Positions 5,889-8,153 of a stretch of DNA of 8,153 nt are shown in pieces. Each line of letters opens with the position of its first letter. The first letter of the stretch is position 1. The position numbers were made by a program, and so were the translations under genes. The notes beneath the pieces are model-generated. The model did not search any database and was not told the DNA's origin. It was given only the letters and a program-made list of their open reading frames with translations. This stretch comes from Bacillota bacterium (GTDB lineage Bacteria > Bacillota > Bacilli > Bacillales_B > DSM-18226), in the NCBI GenBank assembly GCA_030705665.1, contig JAUZQA010000168.1, positions 1 through 8,153 of the forward strand, in the 5' to 3' direction.

Positions 5889-6551
5889 TTACATTGCTTT
5901 TACCGTATCAGCTACACTCTCATGCTTAATATTTTTTACATCAAAGCGTAGTATTTTAAAAGTGAATTGTAAAATAAGTCCAATACCAAATACAGATATT
6001 ACTGTGCCAATGCCCACCTTTGCACCTAACAGCCATCCAATAATAAGAACGGTACCTTCTATTAAGCCTCGTATTGCTCCTATGGGTACTTTTGGCATAC
6101 GCTTTCCAAGTGCAACCATGAGTGCATCACGGGGTCCACAACCGAGGGATGCACCAATATAAAAATAGCTTCCAATGCAAATAGCAACTTGTCCTAGCAA
6201 GAGTATTAGTATGCCTAGCCAAAAATTGGTCATCATGGGAACAATATTGACAAATTGAATTAAGTCCACAAACTTTCCTATCAGTATAGCGTTAAGAATT
6301 GTGCCAAAGCCAATTTTTTCTTTAAACGCAAAATCAATGGCAATGATCACAAAGCCAGTAATGACAACGATATTGCCATACGATATATGGGTCAGATAAG
6401 CCCCCCCCATACTGAATGCCTCCCAAGGGGCTAAGCCTATGTTAGCCTGTATGCTTAAAAAAGAGCCGAGTGCATATAAAAAAAGTCCAAATATCAACCT
6501 AATCGTTCTTTTCACATAGTTATTTATGGTAGAATCCCCCTTTCTATTCAT
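5889..6551 (-). CDS. YczE/YyaS/YitT-type integral membrane protein
   Basis: A 220-residue polytopic membrane protein resembling the B. subtilis YczE/YyaS group; biochemical function is unknown for the family. About six hydrophobic helices are visible (16-36, 58-76, 83-104, 108-131, 160-176 and 181-200). Two family signatures, IGLAPWEAF (38-46) and LGCGPRDALM (136-145), occupy matching positions in two halves. Each is followed at similar distance by G-G-T motifs (GFGT at 81-84, GIGT at 180-183), indicating an internal duplication of three helices each. The ATG at 6551 overlaps the upstream regulator gene by 8 nt and has a poor ribosome binding site, so translational coupling is likely. An SD-like AAAGGGGG lies just inside the gene at codons 3-5, but no usual start codon follows at suitable spacing. 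A role in export or uptake of a small molecule sensed by the XRE-cupin regulator is inference. Confidence 0.85.
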   Translation of the reverse strand: MNRKGDSTINNYVKRTIRLIFGLFLYALGSFLSIQANIGLAPWEAFSMGGAYLTHISYGNIVVITGFVIIAIDFAFKEKIGFGTILNAILIGKFVDLIQFVNIVPMMTNFWLGILILLLGQVAICIGSYFYIGASLGCGPRDALMVALGKRMPKVPIGAIRGLIEGTVLIIGWLLGAKVGIGTVISVFGIGLILQFTFKILRFDVKNIKHESVADTVKAM

Positions 6552-7092
6552 GGTAAAGAAGCATAATAATATTTACATCCTGATCTGTTAAGTTCAAATA
6601 TTTATGTTGGCAATTTGCAAGAAACTGTATTGCTTCACCCTCTTGCAAATGGTACGTTGTGTCTTCAACTTGTACACTAAAAACGCCCTTTGTACAGATA
6701 ATATATTCCCTGATCCCTGATTCATGGCGCTCAGACACACGTTCAGAATGGGGGGAAATGACATGACGAAATATTTCAAACTTTTTATTTGGGTCAAATT
6801 CAAATAAAACAAATAATTCAAATCCATCCCATGCAGAATAATGTTTAACGGTATCATTTGTAGAAATAGATACTTGTGGCGTTTCGGTATGCGTAAGTTG
6901 AGCGAGTGGAACATTAATCCCATCACATACTTTTTCAAGGACAGATATTGTGGGACTTTTTGTGCAACGTTCAATCTCACTCAACATACTCTTGCTGACA
7001 CCAGTTAATCTAGCTAAATCATCTAAAGTAAGATTTCTTTCTTGCCGAATTCTTTTTATATTTCTACTAATCGTTTCGCTTGCAGAGATCAT
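6544..7092 (-). CDS. XRE-family regulator with C-terminal cupin domain
   Basis: A 182-residue regulator combining an N-terminal HTH_3 domain (about 8-65, core LTLDDLARLTGVSKSMLSEIE at 21-41) with a single cupin_2 domain (about 105-180, including SPHSERVSERHESGIREYI and the EGEAIQF turn). This SutR/PuuR-like arrangement usually senses a small ligand through the cupin barrel and controls an adjacent transporter or catabolic gene. The start chosen is ATG at 7092, preceded by GGAGGAG at 4-nt spacing. A longer frame to an ATG at 7176 would add 28 residues unlike the family and would read through the promoter region, so it was not used. The gene overlaps the downstream membrane-protein gene by 8 nt. 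Palindromes in its own promoter suggest autoregulation of the pair. Confidence 0.9.
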   Translation of the reverse strand: MISASETISRNIKRIRQERNLTLDDLARLTGVSKSMLSEIERCTKSPTISVLEKVCDGINVPLAQLTHTETPQVSISTNDTVKHYSAWDGFELFVLFEFDPNKKFEIFRHVISPHSERVSERHESGIREYIICTKGVFSVQVEDTTYHLQEGEAIQFLANCQHKYLNLTDQDVNIIMLLYHE

Positions 7093-7396
7093 ATGCTCCT
7101 CCAAAATACTATAGTAAATTATATTCGCTATAGCGGAAAGATTACTGTGCTTTGAGTTGTTTGTCAAGTATTTCATAATATTAATGGGGCAAGTGTTAAA
7201 GATCTAAAGCTGTCATTACCGGCAAACGTTTAGCCGACGAGACTAATAAAACGGCATTCAAGCATGGAATGTTCTTTATGCTCATAATCCATATGATAGT
7301 TATATTCCTTTATGATAATTAATGGATAAGGTTTTAAAACTAAACTTGACCCTAAAGTTGAAGAACAAAAAGAGGATTGCCGCAGCAAGCATATCG
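7093..7396. other. Intergenic region with no convincing gene; possible coding remnants
   Basis: The left 75 nt hold the XRE promoter. The rest shows two plus-strand stretches that read like protein but have no start or ribosome binding site. One at 7200-7322 ends in a hydrophobic run (FFMLIIHMIVIFLYDN); the other at 7330-7425 is charged (LDPKVEEQKEDCRSKH), in another frame. They may be decayed remains of a gene or chance. A 17-nt near-palindrome is present at 7220-7236. A weak minus-strand hairpin near 7376-7389 (4-bp stem TTGC/GCAA) followed by CTCTTTTTG could terminate the right-edge gene. Confidence 0.4.
7108..7167 (-). promoter_or_regulatory. Promoter/operator region of the XRE-cupin operon
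   Basis: On the minus strand a consensus -35 TTGACA (7167-7162) is followed after 17 nt by TAATCT (7144-7139), a poor -10. Two perfect palindromes lie downstream: CGCTATAGCG (7126-7135), near the predicted transcription start, and ACTATAGT (7108-7115). Both share the core CTATAG and their centres are 19 bp apart, about two helical turns. This is a plausible binding site pair for the XRE protein itself. A TATAAT between the palindromes has no good -35. Confidence 0.5.
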
Positions 7397-8153
7397 TTAA
7401 GATTCCTCAAAAGAATCAACTTTAAATAAATACGTGTTAAATGTACTGGTACTACTTTTCGTTGATTTCCACAAGTTCTCTAGGAGCAGTGGCATCATCT
7501 GCTTGGAAGGTACTATTCCATATTCATTAAAATAAATGAAATACTTTAAATACAAATTTCCTACATATGGTAAATGGAGATCATAAAAATAGTCTCTATT
7601 TTGTGATATCGTTGCAAATGATTTGGTTTCCGTTCCAGCAATAAAACGCGTTTCCAATCCGTTGAAAATATTTGTAACGTAGTGAATCCTATCAATTACA
7701 ATTGGATCATCCGGACCATCAGCGTTTGCGAATCGAGACTGAGTGATAGGAGCTATTGAGTTAATATCACGAGAGTATGCAGAAATATGTGCATAAGCTT
7801 TATCATAGCCCTCTCTGATAGGAATTAACTTATGCTTATTTAGTTCTTCCATTAAAGGGAAGTTTTGATATGAATCAAGATATTGAGGAATAAAAACTTG
7901 GCGCGATAATTTCAACTCATACAAAGAATTTACCTTAAAAAACGTAATATAATAACACTGGTTCGAATCATCCACAGTAAAGAAAGAAGACTTTTGGCTT
8001 TTTTCTGCAGAATAAACATGATCCAAAAACCTATTTTCTCTATCAAATGAGAAATCATTATGATTTTTAATCGCATAATCCATCAAACATTCTGGCTTAT
8101 GTACTTTTACTCCCAAATGTATGTATATCTCATCAAATTGATTGCTCAGTTTA
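7397..8153 (-). CDS. Unrecognised protein, C-terminal part only (5' end beyond window)
   Basis: The frame is open from the stop at 7397 to the right edge, so 251 residues are visible and the N-terminus lies outside. A TTG at 8116 could be taken as a start, but it has no ribosome binding site and the frame continues upstream as KLSNQFDEIYIH, so the gene is treated as truncated by the window. I do not recognise the family. The visible part has no clear transmembrane helix, signal or nucleotide-binding motif. It has an acidic turn DGPDDP, followed by an aromatic-rich segment (YFYDLHLPYVGNLYLKYFIY) and a Ser/Thr-rich KSTKSSTSTF stretch near the C-terminus. Its role cannot be inferred from its neighbours, which are separated from it by about 300 nt. 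Confidence 0.7.
   Translation of the reverse strand, partial: KLSNQFDEIYIHLGVKVHKPECLMDYAIKNHNDFSFDRENRFLDHVYSAEKSQKSSFFTVDDSNQCYYITFFKVNSLYELKLSRQVFIPQYLDSYQNFPLMEELNKHKLIPIREGYDKAYAHISAYSRDINSIAPITQSRFANADGPDDPIVIDRIHYVTNIFNGLETRFIAGTETKSFATISQNRDYFYDLHLPYVGNLYLKYFIYFNEYGIVPSKQMMPLLLENLWKSTKSSTSTFNTYLFKVDSFEES

Noticed and set aside
6594..6980. 128-codon minus-strand reading frame inside the XRE-cupin gene
   Set aside because: Lies wholly within a well-supported gene in another frame, with no domain of its own.
7093..7176. 28-residue N-terminal extension of the XRE-cupin protein (ATG at 7176)
   Set aside because: No ribosome binding site there, it covers the promoter, and the ATG at 7092 has GGAGGAG at good spacing.
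7323..7427. 35-codon plus-strand ORF starting ATG near 7323
   Set aside because: No ribosome binding site or promoter, and a lysine/leucine-rich composition expected of AT-rich noncoding DNA.
8114..8116. TTG start for the right-edge gene
   Set aside because: No Shine-Dalgarno before it, and the frame stays open with protein-like sequence to the window edge.

Overview
The window looks like chromosome of an AT-rich, low-GC Gram-positive bacterium of the Bacillaceae type. The signs are strong AGGAGG-like ribosome binding sites, TTG and GTG starts, sigma-A style promoters, a lipoprotein signal with an LTGC lipobox, and LacI and XRE regulators of Bacillus type. The species cannot be fixed from this sequence alone. 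No rRNA, tRNA, CRISPR array or intact mobile element is visible.

Left part (1-640): the 3' portion of a small P-loop kinase-like gene whose true start lies left of the window, then a 10-bp GC-rich hairpin.

Centre-left (641-4890): a minus-strand methionine-type ABC importer, metN (ATPase with NIL domain), metI (permease) and metQ (NLPA lipoprotein). It is closely packed, with a 4-nt overlap and a 12-nt gap. An intrinsic terminator follows metQ, and an M20 amidohydrolase lies directly behind that terminator. The metN leader has a near-consensus promoter and a long intrinsic terminator hairpin before the start codon, but I see no S-box (SAM-I) or T-box. A 10-bp palindrome sits at the predicted transcription start and recurs in the hairpin loop. 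A LacI-family regulator is transcribed divergently. Together these suggest an import-and-hydrolyse unit for a methionine-like, acylated or peptide-bound amino acid, possibly controlled by the LacI protein. The binding protein differs from classical MetQ at ligand-pocket motifs, so the substrate is open.

Centre-right (4891-7176): after lacI a bidirectional hairpin separates it from a minus-strand two-gene operon. This encodes an XRE-cupin regulator overlapping by 8 nt an integral membrane protein of the YczE/YyaS/YitT type. Its promoter region carries two short palindromes that could be autoregulatory operators.

Right part (7177-8153): about 220 nt with no convincing gene, only faint traces of possible decayed coding sequence, then the C-terminal part of a protein I do not recognise, running off the right edge. 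The strongest candidates for new biology are the metN leader and the transporter-hydrolase-LacI grouping. Nothing here is clearly an undescribed defence or mobile system.
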